Positions 1 through 6,073 of a stretch of 6,960 nucleotides of DNA are shown piece after piece. Source of the DNA: Bacillota bacterium (GTDB taxonomy: Bacteria > Bacillota > Clostridia > Peptostreptococcales > Anaerovoracaceae); the NCBI GenBank assembly GCA_023394035.1, contig JAEXBK010000048.1:1-6960 (forward strand). Direction: 5' to 3'. Every line of letters starts with the position of its first letter. The first letter of the stretch is position 1. The position numbers and the translations under genes are program-made. The notes under the pieces were generated by a model, which had not been told where the DNA came from, ran no database searches, and saw only the letters and a program-made list of their open reading frames with translations.

Positions 1-128
1 TTTTTTTCAAGGATAACGATGTCAGGATTTTTCGCATTGCAAATCATTGCCGATACAGCTGCCGCGAGACCGGACGCTCCGGCTCCTATTATACAAATGT
101 CCGTTTTGATAATCTCATGTTTCTTCAT
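1..128 (-). CDS. FAD-dependent oxidoreductase (flavoprotein), N-terminal fragment
   Basis: Only the first 42 codons lie in the window; the gene continues past the left edge. Residues 9-24 read TDICIIGAGASGLAAA, the glycine-rich GxGxxG nucleotide-binding turn of a Rossmann fold. A second beta strand, IVILEK, follows about 20 residues later, and its glutamate is placed to bind the ribose of FAD. This N-terminal layout is typical of flavoproteins such as the fumarate reductase/FAD_binding_2 and BaiN-like families, but the catalytic part is missing, so the substrate cannot be named. The ATG at 128 is the only start seen, because an in-frame TAG lies just upstream. No strong Shine-Dalgarno sequence precedes it. 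It begins 17 nt after the usp stop on the same strand, which suggests co-transcription with usp. Confidence 0.8.
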   Translation of the reverse strand, partial: MKKHEIIKTDICIIGAGASGLAAAVSAMICNAKNPDIVILEK

Positions 129-145
129 GTCAGAATACTGCTATA

Positions 146-523
146 TTATGCCGGTACTATGCAAAGCTCCGTTTTAGGCGGCAGCTTCAGCTTCATCCTC
201 ATGAGAAATCCGTTGTTTACTGATTTGTCGGGGTTCTCGCCTACTACGACCTTTGTTATGGAGTTTTGCTTCACAAGCTCAGAGAGGGTATCCAGTATGT
301 CATCCGACTTAAGTACTGTAAGCTCCGCTCCCGCAGCTCTTGCCTTTTCGTACAGAAAATCGAGTGCCTTCGCCTCTTCCGGATTGCCGAGAAAATTATA
401 GTCGCTTTTTGCCACATGGATAATATGAAGACTGTCGCCCTCATCTCCCATAAGCTGCTTGCCGAAATCTATAAGCCTCTGGCATGTCATCTGCCTCGTG
501 ACACATACCATTATATTTTCCAT
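146..523 (-). CDS. Universal stress protein (UspA-like) domain protein
   Basis: A 125-residue single-domain protein. It starts with a hydrophobic first strand followed by polar residues (NIMVCVTRQMTCQRLI) and has a second strand LHIIHVAK. A later segment, ITKVVVGENPDKS, matches the place where Usp domains carry the nucleotide-binding G-x2-G-x9-G(S/T) loop, although the classic glycines are only partly present. The order of strands and helices fits the Usp fold, close to the Usp domain found in KdpD sensors. Such proteins are cytoplasmic and often bind ATP or AMP; the role here is not known. The ATG at 523 is supported by GGGAG at 529-533 with a 5-nt spacer. The gene follows purC across an 89-nt gap with a strong inverted repeat, and precedes a flavoprotein gene by 17 nt. 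Family assignment is fairly secure; function is inferred only. Confidence 0.78.
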   Translation of the reverse strand: MENIMVCVTRQMTCQRLIDFGKQLMGDEGDSLHIIHVAKSDYNFLGNPEEAKALDFLYEKARAAGAELTVLKSDDILDTLSELVKQNSITKVVVGENPDKSVNNGFLMRMKLKLPPKTELCIVPA

Positions 524-543
524 TTTGTCTCCCGATTTCTTAG

Positions 544-549
544 ATTATA
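544..549 (-). promoter_or_regulatory. Possible -10 element for usp
   Basis: The minus strand reads TATAAT at 549-544, about 10 nt before the GGGAG ribosome binding site of usp. No good -35 hexamer is found 16-18 bp upstream (candidates read like AATAAT), and that position falls inside the perfect inverted repeat at 551-582. This could be a weak or activator-dependent promoter, or only the AT-rich tail of the purC terminator. Confidence 0.25.
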
Positions 550-550
550 A

Positions 551-582
551 AGGGTGATATAACACAATTATTATATCACCCT
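551..582 (-). terminator. Perfect 12-bp inverted repeat after purC; probable intrinsic terminator
   Basis: AGGGTGATATAA (551-562) and TTATATCACCCT (571-582) are exact reverse complements around an 8-nt loop. On the minus strand the hairpin begins about 30 nt after the purC stop and is followed by TTATAAT, a short U-rich tail. On the plus strand the tail is CAAAAG, so termination would serve minus-strand transcripts. The U-tract is poor and the stem is AT-rich near the loop, so efficiency may be moderate. An operator upstream of usp is the alternative reading. Confidence 0.65.
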
Positions 583-602
583 CAAAAGACTTATTGTGTT
601 AT
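559..602 (-). repeat. 10-bp inverted repeat that overlaps and competes with the 551-582 hairpin
   Basis: ATAACACAAT (559-568) is the exact reverse complement of ATTGTGTTAT (593-602). In the minus-strand transcript the 593-602 arm is made first. It could pair with 559-568, which covers most of the loop and part of the 3' arm of the terminator hairpin, so the two structures exclude each other. The pairing is visible in the sequence; a regulatory role is inference. Confidence 0.4.
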
Positions 603-612
603 TTCTCTAAAA

Positions 613-1470
613 TCATGTCAAAAGATCGTATGCTTCCTGATATTTAGCAATCGTCTTGTCTATGATTTCCTGCGGAAGCAGATAATCGCTGTCAGGATTT
701 GCTATAAGCCAGTCGCGTACAAACTGCTTGTCGAATGAAGGCTGACTCTTGCCCGCTTCGTAACCTTCGAGAGGCCAGAAGCGTGAGCTGTCAGGTGTGA
801 GCATCTCATCGCCTAAAACGACTTCTCCGTTTTCGTCGAGTCCGAATTCGAATTTCGTGTCAGCGATTATGATGCCGCGTTCAAGAGCGTAATCGGCACA
901 CTTCTTGTAAAGAGCAAGCGTATAGTCTCTGATCTTTGTTGCATATTCTTTCCCTCTTTCAGGATACATCTTCTCAATTACAGTGATGCTCTCTTCGAAG
1001 GAAATATTCTCGTCATGGTCTCCGATTTCAGCCTTGGTGCTCGGCGTATATATAGGTTCAGGAAGTTTATCGGATTCTACAAGACCCTCAGGCAGCTCAA
1101 TCCCGCAAACCGTTCCGTTTTCCTTGTAGCTCTTCCATCCGCTGCCGGTGATATATCCTCTTACTATACATTCTACAGGCAGCATCTCAAGCTTACGGCA
1201 CATCATGCTTCTGCCGTCATATTTCTCATTTCGGAAAAATTCAGGCATATCGTTTGTATCTACCGAAAGCATGTGATTAGGAACTATATCACTTGTAAGA
1301 TCAAACCAGAATCTTGACATCTTGGTGAGGATAGCCCCCTTGCCTTCAATCTTGTTCTTCAAAATATGATCGAATGCCGAGATTCTGTCAGTTGCTACCA
1401 TAATAAGGCTCTCGCCGTTGTCATAGATTTCTCTGACCTTTCCTTCTTTGATTGGCGTAAACTCTTTCAT
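613..1470 (-). CDS. purC: Phosphoribosylaminoimidazole-succinocarboxamide synthase (SAICAR synthetase)
   Basis: A cytoplasmic enzyme of de novo purine synthesis. It joins CAIR and aspartate with ATP hydrolysis to give SAICAR. The 285 residues are full length for the longer (yeast ADE1-like) form of the family; the E. coli type is about 237. Visible motifs are GKVREIYD at 10-17 (nucleotide-binding start), ATDRISAFD at 26-34, and the family signature [15 protein letters not shown] at 96-110. The second signature, ADTKFEFG, is at 203-210, followed by [13 protein letters not shown] at 221-233. The C-terminal [13 protein letters not shown] block (243-255) is typical of the long form. The ATG at 1470 is fixed by a perfect AGGAGG (complement of 1477-1482) 6 nt upstream. 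It stands alone behind its own promoter and is not beside other pur genes here. No defect is seen. Confidence 0.98.
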   Translation of the reverse strand: MKEFTPIKEGKVREIYDNGESLIMVATDRISAFDHILKNKIEGKGAILTKMSRFWFDLTSDIVPNHMLSVDTNDMPEFFRNEKYDGRSMMCRKLEMLPVECIVRGYITGSGWKSYKENGTVCGIELPEGLVESDKLPEPIYTPSTKAEIGDHDENISFEESITVIEKMYPERGKEYATKIRDYTLALYKKCADYALERGIIIADTKFEFGLDENGEVVLGDEMLTPDSSRFWPLEGYEAGKSQPSFDKQFVRDWLIANPDSDYLLPQEIIDKTIAKYQEAYDLLT

Positions 1471-1511
1471 CCGTTACCTCCTGATCCACTTGAAACGGGT
1501 AATCAAAATAC

Positions 1512-1541
1512 CTTTGAATTGTACCACATACTTCTTTGAAT
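1512..1541 (-). repeat. 8-bp direct repeat inside the purC promoter (possible operator)
   Basis: On the minus strand ATTCAAAG occurs twice, at 1541-1534 and 1519-1512, exactly 22 bp apart, or about two helical turns. One copy overlaps the last base of the -35 hexamer and runs into the spacer; the other overlaps the end of the -10 hexamer and runs towards the transcription start. Both copies would lie on the same face of the DNA. It does not match the Bacillus PurR box as I know it. Chance repetition in AT-rich DNA is possible. Confidence 0.35.
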
Positions 1542-1546
1542 AACAA
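1518..1546 (-). promoter_or_regulatory. purC promoter (extended -10, sigma-A type)
   Basis: The minus strand reads TTGTTA (complement of 1541-1546), then 17 bp, then TACAAT (complement of 1518-1523). The bases TGG directly before the -10 make it an extended -10 element. Transcription would start near 1511, giving a leader of about 40 nt before the purC ATG. That is too short for a purine riboswitch. Confidence 0.65.
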
Positions 1547-1571
1547 CGAAATAGATTGCATAAAGGTGCTG

Positions 1572-1599
1572 TATACAATATTTTTTTCCACGCTATAAT
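1572..1599 (+). promoter_or_regulatory. Promoter for the small plus-strand gene
   Basis: TATACA (1572-1577), a 16-bp spacer and a perfect TATAAT (1594-1599) lie upstream of the open frame at 1644, pointing away from purC. The -35 hexamer lies within an 8-bp palindrome, TGTATACA (1570-1577). The start of transcription would be near 1606. Purely pattern-based. Confidence 0.45.
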
Positions 1600-1643
1600 A
1601 TATTAGAAGTTTATTTATGTAGTTCCGATCGGAAGTGAACGGG

Positions 1644-1936
1644 ATGAAACATATGAGTATCCCGGATGAATTCAGATGGATATTCAACAATCAGGCAGAG
1701 GATAAAATCAAGCCTGTGACCTTGTCCATTCACGATTTTGAGAACGAACAGGGCGGCAAAGCTCCTTATGCAGAAGATATTAAGGGCAAAAAATTGAGAT
1801 ATGGTTTGACGGAACCCTAAAAAGCGATGAGCCCGAGATGTCATACCCGATGGAGCTCGGAAAAGTCTACAAAATATCCGTCGTTTCCGATCCCATTTCC
1901 GCTATCGAAATCTGCCCGCCTTTGTATTCTTCGTAA
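1644..1936 (+). pseudogene. Small unrecognised protein gene with an apparent -1 frameshift in an A-run
   Basis: The only plausible plus-strand gene. A promoter lies at 1572-1599, and GGAAG at 1631-1635 stands 8 nt before the ATG at 1644. The first frame reads for about 58 codons to a TAA at 1818-1820. One extra A in the A6 run at 1788-1793 would join it, after ..AEDIKGKK, to a frame that stays open to the TAA at 1934-1936. The restored product is about 97 residues and continues IEIWFDGTLKSDEPEMSYP. This pattern, KGKKI-x-[VI]-WFDG..S.YP, recalls the C-terminal strands of DUF3221/YobA-like small proteins, but that is a memory-based resemblance, not a match. No signal peptide or membrane segment is present, so it may be a degraded or 5'-truncated copy. 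The last 70 nt lie antisense to the scpB 3' end. A sequencing or assembly error in the A-run is an equally good explanation for the break. Confidence 0.5.
1819..1858 (-). terminator. Weak candidate terminator after scpB
   Basis: On the minus strand GAGCTC (complement of 1853-1858) can pair with GGGCTC (complement of 1829-1834) with one G-U wobble, around an 18-nt loop. A run of five T (complement of 1819-1823) follows a few nucleotides later. The hairpin starts about 8 nt after the scpB stop. The large loop and the gap before the T-run make this a poor terminator, and the region also carries the plus-strand frame. No better one is seen. Confidence 0.25.
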
Positions 1937-2472
1937 TCCTCGGCGTGTATAGTGCCGCCTATGTCCTCTATTTCCGGAAGCTCCTTGATAGATGTAAAGC
2001 CGAACTGCTTGAGGAAGGTATCCGTCGTTCCATAGAGGATAGGGCGTCCTATGGCATCTGAACGTCCGACTTCGGCTACGAGCTCCTTCTTTAGCAGTCC
2101 CTCTATTGTTCTGTCGCTTTTGATGCCTCGTATCGAGTCGATTTCCGATTTAGTTACAGGCTGCTTATATGCAATAATAGCAAGCACCTCCATTGCCGCT
2201 TGTGTAAGACGACGCAGCTTTACGGGTGTGCACAGCTTTTCGATATAGTCCGCATTCTCAGGTCTTGTGGCAAACTGAAACGAGTTTCCTATTCTCCTTA
2301 TCATGAGACCGCGCGATTCCTGATCGTACTCCTCTGAAAGCTCAAGAAAACATTCCATCGCCTCTTCCTTAGTAATATCGCAAGCCTCGGCCGCATCCTT
2401 TGCGTCGAGCGGCTGCCCCCATATGAACATCAATGATTCAAGCGCCGATTTTGCTCTTTTCTTACTGAACAT
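1867..2472 (-). CDS. scpB: Segregation and condensation protein B
   Basis: A 201-residue cytoplasmic partner of SMC and ScpA in bacterial condensin, which compacts the chromosome and helps separate sister origins. ScpB forms dimers of tandem winged helices that embrace the middle of ScpA. Visible family features are the N-terminal winged helix (about 8-75) and the highly conserved block QAAMEVLAIIAYKQPVTKSEI (91-111). These are followed by IRGIKSD (114-120), GRPILYGTTDTFL (142-154) and FGFTSIKELPEI (157-168). The length is usual for the family. The ATG at 2472 lies inside the last codons of scpA (11-nt overlap), with a GGAAG-like site in the scpA coding sequence, so the two are probably translationally coupled. 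The last 14 or so residues, after GGQ, are not recognisable and are antisense to the frameshifted plus-strand frame. The ScpB tail is variable in the family, so this is not proof of a defect. Confidence 0.97.
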   Translation of the reverse strand: MFSKKRAKSALESLMFIWGQPLDAKDAAEACDITKEEAMECFLELSEEYDQESRGLMIRRIGNSFQFATRPENADYIEKLCTPVKLRRLTQAAMEVLAIIAYKQPVTKSEIDSIRGIKSDRTIEGLLKKELVAEVGRSDAIGRPILYGTTDTFLKQFGFTSIKELPEIEDIGGTIHAEDYEEYKGGQISIAEMGSETTDIL

Positions 2473-3250
2473 CGCCTGCTTCTTCCTTCCCTTTTGTTAT
2501 TTTTTCTTTCTTCGGAGGTGTTATGAATATCTCCGCATAATTGCTTTTTTGTTCCGCATCTATTCGCTTGTCCTTCATCATCTGAAGCACGGATGCAAAT
2601 GAAACCGCGACATCGTACCTGCTCCTTATATCGGGAATCAGTTCCTTGAAGGAGAGCTTCTTAAGACCGTGCAGCAAAGCACTCTTCAGCTTATTTGCTA
2701 TAAAAGCGATTCTTCCTTCCGTTGTAGCCTTTTCTCTGTCTATCTTTGTGTAGTGTGCCCTTACATCGGACACTCTCTTCTCTCTCTGCAAAAATAGCTT
2801 AAATGCCGTAACAAACTGGTCTATCCCAAGACTCAGCATTTCGTCAGGATTATCCGTATACTCCGATATGTCCTCCTGCGGCTTTTCAAAAATGAGCGAA
2901 TTGTACTCAAATCGCTCAGTGAGAAGTTCCGCACGTTCCTTGAATCTCTTGTATTCCAAAATGCGTTCAACGAGTTCGCTCCTCGGATCCTCGTATATTT
3001 CACCGGTTTCAGGATCTGCATTTCTCGGCAAAATCATCCTCGCCTTTATGTCTATAAGAGTTGCAGCAAGCACCATAAACTCAGCAGATACGTTAAAATC
3101 CATGGCCTTCATCTCCCTGATGTACTCCATGTACTGCTGCGTTATCTCCGACACGCGTATATCATATATGCTCATTTTGGCGTTTTCGATGAGATAGACT
3201 AAAAGATCGAACGGTCCCTCAAAAACGTTAAGTTTCACCTTGTAGCTCAT
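2462..3250 (-). CDS. scpA: Segregation and condensation protein A (kleisin)
   Basis: A 262-residue kleisin that bridges the two heads of the SMC dimer and recruits ScpB. The N-terminal domain carries the hallmark FEGPFDLLVYLIENAKMSIYD (10-30) and the helix LAATLIDIKARMILP (61-75), which packs on the SMC neck. A charged, less conserved middle (about 85-180) binds ScpB. The C-terminal winged helix (about 195-245, including LKKLSFKELI and the tail YAEIFITPP) contacts the SMC head cap. Length is normal. The ATG at 3250 forms a TAATG with the mtnA stop (1-nt overlap), and there is no strong Shine-Dalgarno of its own, so it probably depends on coupling to mtnA translation. Confidence 0.97.
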   Translation of the reverse strand: MSYKVKLNVFEGPFDLLVYLIENAKMSIYDIRVSEITQQYMEYIREMKAMDFNVSAEFMVLAATLIDIKARMILPRNADPETGEIYEDPRSELVERILEYKRFKERAELLTERFEYNSLIFEKPQEDISEYTDNPDEMLSLGIDQFVTAFKLFLQREKRVSDVRAHYTKIDREKATTEGRIAFIANKLKSALLHGLKKLSFKELIPDIRSRYDVAVSFASVLQMMKDKRIDAEQKSNYAEIFITPPKKEKITKGKEEAGDVQ

Positions 3251-4293
3251 TATTTTTCCAATATCTTAGCAAGATTCACCTCATACGGCGGTCTCACTAT
3301 CCCCTTTTCAGTTATGACTGCTGTTATATATTTCGCCTTTGTTACATCAAAGGACGGATTATACGTCTTGATTCCTTCCGGCGCAACGGGATTTTCGTAC
3401 CACAGCTTGCCGATTTCATCGCCGCTTCTAAGCTCTATCGTTATGTCTTCACCCGTCTTGGTATCTAAATCTATGGTCGAGGTCGGCACGAACATATAAA
3501 ACGGGATCCCGTATTCGTGTGCCAGAATAGCCACTCCTGACGTGCCGATTTTGTTGGCTCCGTCGCCGTTTGCCGCCATCCTGTCACAGCCTACCACAAC
3601 CGCATCTATCCAGCCGTTTTGCATTACTATGGATGCCATATTATCGCATATCAAGGTAACATCGACTCCAGCCTTGTCAAGCTCCCATGCCGTAAGGCGA
3701 GCGCCCTGAAGCAGCGGTCTCGTTTCGTCGGCAAAAACCTTGAAGTCCATTCCGCGCTCTTTTCCGAGATGTATCGGGGCAAGGCATGTTCCGTATTTTG
3801 ATGTCGCTATCGTTCCCGCATTGCAGTGAGTGAGGATTCCCATACCGTCCTTAAGAAGCTCAAGCCCGTATTCGCCCATCATCCGGCAGGCGTTCAGGTC
3901 CTCTTGCCATATCTTATTCGCCTCGGTCATCAAAAGCAGCTCCGCTTCTTCTACCGTTTCCGGCCGGCTGTTTCTGAAAGTCTTCGTCATGCGTTCTACC
4001 GCCCACGAAAGATTGACCGCTGTAGGTCTTGCTGAAGCGATGTAGTTGCCCGTCTCTTCAAGCAGATTCTCAAATTCTCCTATTGAGCCAGCCCGTCCTC
4101 TTACGCACACATAAAGCCCAAGTGCCGCCGCAACTCCTATCGCCGGTGCGCCCCTGACTTTGAGCTTTTTGATCGCATCATAGAGTTCTTCTTTCGTCTC
4201 GATTTCTATAAAGCGTTCTTCTCCGGGAAGAAGCGTCTGATCAAGTATATGAAGTTTTCCGCTCTCAAATATTACGGGTGTGATATCAATCAT
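3250..4293 (-). CDS. mtnA: S-methyl-5-thioribose-1-phosphate isomerase
   Basis: Converts 5-methylthioribose-1-phosphate to 5-methylthioribulose-1-phosphate in the salvage of methylthioadenosine, a by-product of polyamine and other SAM-consuming reactions. It is a cytoplasmic member of the eIF2B-alpha/beta/delta-like fold. The 347-residue protein has RGAPAIG at 48-54, the active-site cysteine in THCNAG (Cys157) and the catalytic aspartate in [11 protein letters not shown] (Asp237). These match Cys160 and Asp240 of the B. subtilis enzyme in spacing. [19 protein letters not shown] (187-205) and the ICDNMA motif are also conserved. A TTG one codon upstream (4296) would sit only 3 nt from the ribosome binding site, so the ATG at 4293 is preferred. 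No other methionine-salvage gene (mtnK, mtnP, mtnB or an aldolase) is in the window. The related ribose-1,5-bisphosphate isomerase is a less likely alternative. Confidence 0.93.
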   Translation of the reverse strand: MIDITPVIFESGKLHILDQTLLPGEERFIEIETKEELYDAIKKLKVRGAPAIGVAAALGLYVCVRGRAGSIGEFENLLEETGNYIASARPTAVNLSWAVERMTKTFRNSRPETVEEAELLLMTEANKIWQEDLNACRMMGEYGLELLKDGMGILTHCNAGTIATSKYGTCLAPIHLGKERGMDFKVFADETRPLLQGARLTAWELDKAGVDVTLICDNMASIVMQNGWIDAVVVGCDRMAANGDGANKIGTSGVAILAHEYGIPFYMFVPTSTIDLDTKTGEDITIELRSGDEIGKLWYENPVAPEGIKTYNPSFDVTKAKYITAVITEKGIVRPPYEVNLAKILEK

Positions 4294-4299
4294 CAAATG

Positions 4300-4304
4300 C
4301 CTCC
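4300..4304 (-). promoter_or_regulatory. Ribosome binding site that sets the mtnA start
   Basis: GGAGG on the minus strand stands 6 nt before the ATG at 4293 and only 3 nt before the adjacent TTG at 4296. The spacing favours the ATG. Confidence 0.75.
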
Positions 4305-4347
4305 GCGCCTATAATAATTTAGCACAAAACTGCGCGTTTCGCAAACA

Positions 4348-5946
4348 TCAAGCTTCGTATACGAGCCTATCTCCTATATACGTTTTTAGCGGATGAACCG
4401 TTCCTATTTCTTCGTCAGGAACGGAAAAGATGTCTTTGTTAAGTACGACAAAGCTCGCCTTTTTGCCCGGCATTATCCCGCCAAGCTCATCAAAGCCCGC
4501 AATTTCCGCAGCTTCTTTGGTATATAGCCTGATGGCGGTCTGAATGTCGATCGCTTCCGCTTTTCCGCAGTCAGTGCCGTCGTATGCTGTTCTCGTAACG
4601 GCAGCCTGCATGTTTATGAACGGGTCTGACGGGTCAGCCCACGCAGTTGCAGGAGAGTCGGTAGAAATGCAGACTCTTACGCCTCGCTTAAGCTCGGTAT
4701 TTATCGGATAAGCTGTCTTTGTTCTTTCATGGCCTAAATTAGTCATGTAGCTTTCTATCTCCGAGAAAAAGAATATCGGTTGAGTCACAAAGGCTATGCC
4801 GTGCTCCGCAGCCCGATTCAGCGACTCCTTGGAAGGCTCTGTCACATGCTCAAGCCTCACATGAGGCACTTTGGTTTCCGGCATCCAGTTTTCTTCCTTA
4901 CATACGAGATCCAATATTCTCCTTATCGCCAGCTCTCCCATAGCATGTACGGAAAGCTGACATTTATGTGCCTTGCAAAACTCTATGGCTGATATTATCT
5001 GTTCGTCCGAGCAGGTGGCAATTCCGTGCTCACTCGTGCCGAGGTAAGGCTCCTCTACATATGCCGTATGACCTGAAATGCTGCCGTCCGATATGAGCTT
5101 AAGTCCCGCAAAGTGAACGGATTTCTTTGATGATCGCTCCTCTTCCGCCAAGCGTTCAAGCGACTTGTCGCCTCTGCAATGCTCCCACATAGGGTAAACT
5201 GCAATATCCTGATCAAAGCCCGCCTCTGCGGCTTTTTCGTACAGTCCGTATATGTTTTCGCCGTCAAGATCGCCCATGTCAGTAACGGCTGCGATTCCGT
5301 GCGCCGATAACAGCTTTCCAAGCTCTATCAGATTGCTTATCCGATCCGCTTCCGAATCCTTCGGAACAAAATTATCGAGCAGAAATTCAGCCGCCTCATA
5401 AAGCACACCGTCAGGCTCACCGTCATCAAAGCGTCCTATCCTACCGCCCTCCGGATCAGGCGTATCCTTGGTAATTCCTGCGATTTCAAGAGCCTTGCTG
5501 TTGACGAAGGATATATGGCAGCACGATCTTTCTATCCTTATAGGTATGTCACTGCAGCCGCGGTCAAGATCAAGACGGGTCGGCACTCGTTTTTCCTTTA
5601 TCTTTCCCTCGTCATAGCCCCATCCCTTTATCCACGAGCCCTCTTTCGTTTCCTTGCTCTTTTCTCTTATCTCGCTTACAAGAGCTTCTATCGAATCGAC
5701 AAGCGGAGGCAAACACGATATTTGCCTGCTGCATGCCGCAAGAGCATCAGGATGCATATGTGCATCTATTATTCCGGGTATTACCGTCTTGCCTTCTAAG
5801 TCTACGACGATATCCGCAGGCTTCGATGATATGTATTCGCTTGTCCCGACATCCGTTATATATCCGTTCTCTGTCGAAAACGCCTCGGCAAAAGCCGCCT
5901 CCGCTTCGCATGTAAAAATTTTGCCGTTTATATAGTTTCTTTTCAT
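4348..5946 (-). CDS. Metal-dependent amidohydrolase, YtcJ/amidohydrolase-3 family
   Basis: A 532-residue TIM-barrel hydrolase of the amidohydrolase superfamily. The N-terminal strands (IFTCEAEAAFAEAF...GYITDVG) form the small beta-sandwich. It leads into VIPGIIDAHMHP (55-66) with metal ligands His63 and His65. Lys283 in GLKLISDGS, His334 in LSVHAMGELA, His367 in VRLEHVTEP and the catalytic Asp430 in CISTDSPATAWADPSDP (426-442) complete the usual set. The C-terminal GGIMPGKKASFVVLNKD (489-505) closes the sandwich. Length and motif order fit the YtcJ/AepA-like group, whose natural substrates are mostly unknown. It is not an MTA/SAH deaminase, which is about 430 residues with different motifs. 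No signal peptide is seen, so it is probably cytoplasmic. AGGTG (complement of 5952-5956) lies 5 nt before the ATG at 5946. It is the first gene of a probable operon with mtnA (54 nt downstream), scpA and scpB. Confidence 0.9.
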   Translation of the reverse strand: MKRNYINGKIFTCEAEAAFAEAFSTENGYITDVGTSEYISSKPADIVVDLEGKTVIPGIIDAHMHPDALAACSRQISCLPPLVDSIEALVSEIREKSKETKEGSWIKGWGYDEGKIKEKRVPTRLDLDRGCSDIPIRIERSCCHISFVNSKALEIAGITKDTPDPEGGRIGRFDDGEPDGVLYEAAEFLLDNFVPKDSEADRISNLIELGKLLSAHGIAAVTDMGDLDGENIYGLYEKAAEAGFDQDIAVYPMWEHCRGDKSLERLAEEERSSKKSVHFAGLKLISDGSISGHTAYVEEPYLGTSEHGIATCSDEQIISAIEFCKAHKCQLSVHAMGELAIRRILDLVCKEENWMPETKVPHVRLEHVTEPSKESLNRAAEHGIAFVTQPIFFFSEIESYMTNLGHERTKTAYPINTELKRGVRVCISTDSPATAWADPSDPFINMQAAVTRTAYDGTDCGKAEAIDIQTAIRLYTKEAAEIAGFDELGGIMPGKKASFVVLNKDIFSVPDEEIGTVHPLKTYIGDRLVYEA

Positions 5947-5995
5947 AAAGACACCTGCCGTTCACAGTTATTTTACGGTTAATTTCATATTCTTT

Positions 5996-6024
5996 ATTAT
6001 ATACCAACTTTGTCTTTTGCACAA
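5996..6024 (-). promoter_or_regulatory. Promoter of the amidohydrolase-mtnA-scpA-scpB operon
   Basis: The minus strand reads TTGTGC (complement of 6019-6024), a 17-bp spacer, then a perfect TATAAT (complement of 5996-6001). Transcription would start near 5989, leaving a leader of about 43 nt. The -35 hexamer overlaps the T-run of the terminator that ends the upstream operon. No other promoter of this quality is seen before mtnA, scpA or scpB. Confidence 0.6.
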
Positions 6025-6053
6025 AAATAACGAACCCCTTTTGAGATTCGTTA
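6022..6053 (-). terminator. Intrinsic terminator of the flavodoxin-DUF2325 operon
   Basis: In the minus-strand RNA an 11-bp stem forms between complement 6053-6043 and 6038-6028, closed by an AAAA loop. It includes two G-U wobbles near the loop and is followed by UUUUUG (complement of 6022-6027). On the plus strand the two wobbles become A-C mismatches, so the structure is specific for minus-strand transcripts. It lies 20 nt after the DUF2325 stop. Confidence 0.88.
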
Positions 6054-6073
6054 CTTTTGGAAATTGTGGATTA

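Noticed and set aside
117..550. Plus-strand open frames opposite usp
   Set aside because: They lack ribosome binding sites and mirror a well-supported minus-strand Usp protein.
1471..1634. Possible purine riboswitch or other leader RNA before purC
   Set aside because: The promoter at 1518-1546 leaves a leader of only about 40 nt, with no conserved purine riboswitch core and no terminator hairpin.
1421..1844. Minus-strand open frames across the purC leader and the plus-strand gene
   Set aside because: They cross the purC promoter and ribosome binding site, have no start signal, and read as low-quality protein with no family features.
2833..3197. Open frames on both strands within scpA
   Set aside because: They are antisense or out of frame to an unambiguous ScpA with intact motifs.
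3250..4293. Ribose-1,5-bisphosphate isomerase or a translation factor eIF2B-like protein instead of MtnA
   Set aside because: The active-site Cys157 and Asp237 and the flanking [17 protein letters not shown] and TAWEL motifs follow MtnA.
4348..5946. MTA/SAH deaminase (MtaD) suggested by the neighbouring mtnA
   Set aside because: The protein is about 100 residues too long, and its motifs (DAHMHP, LSVHAMG, STDSPATAWADPSDP) are those of the YtcJ group.
5515..6022. Several overlapping frames around the amidohydrolase start
   Set aside because: They are shadows of the amidohydrolase. The minus frame from 6022 starts upstream of the promoter -10 and has no ribosome binding site.
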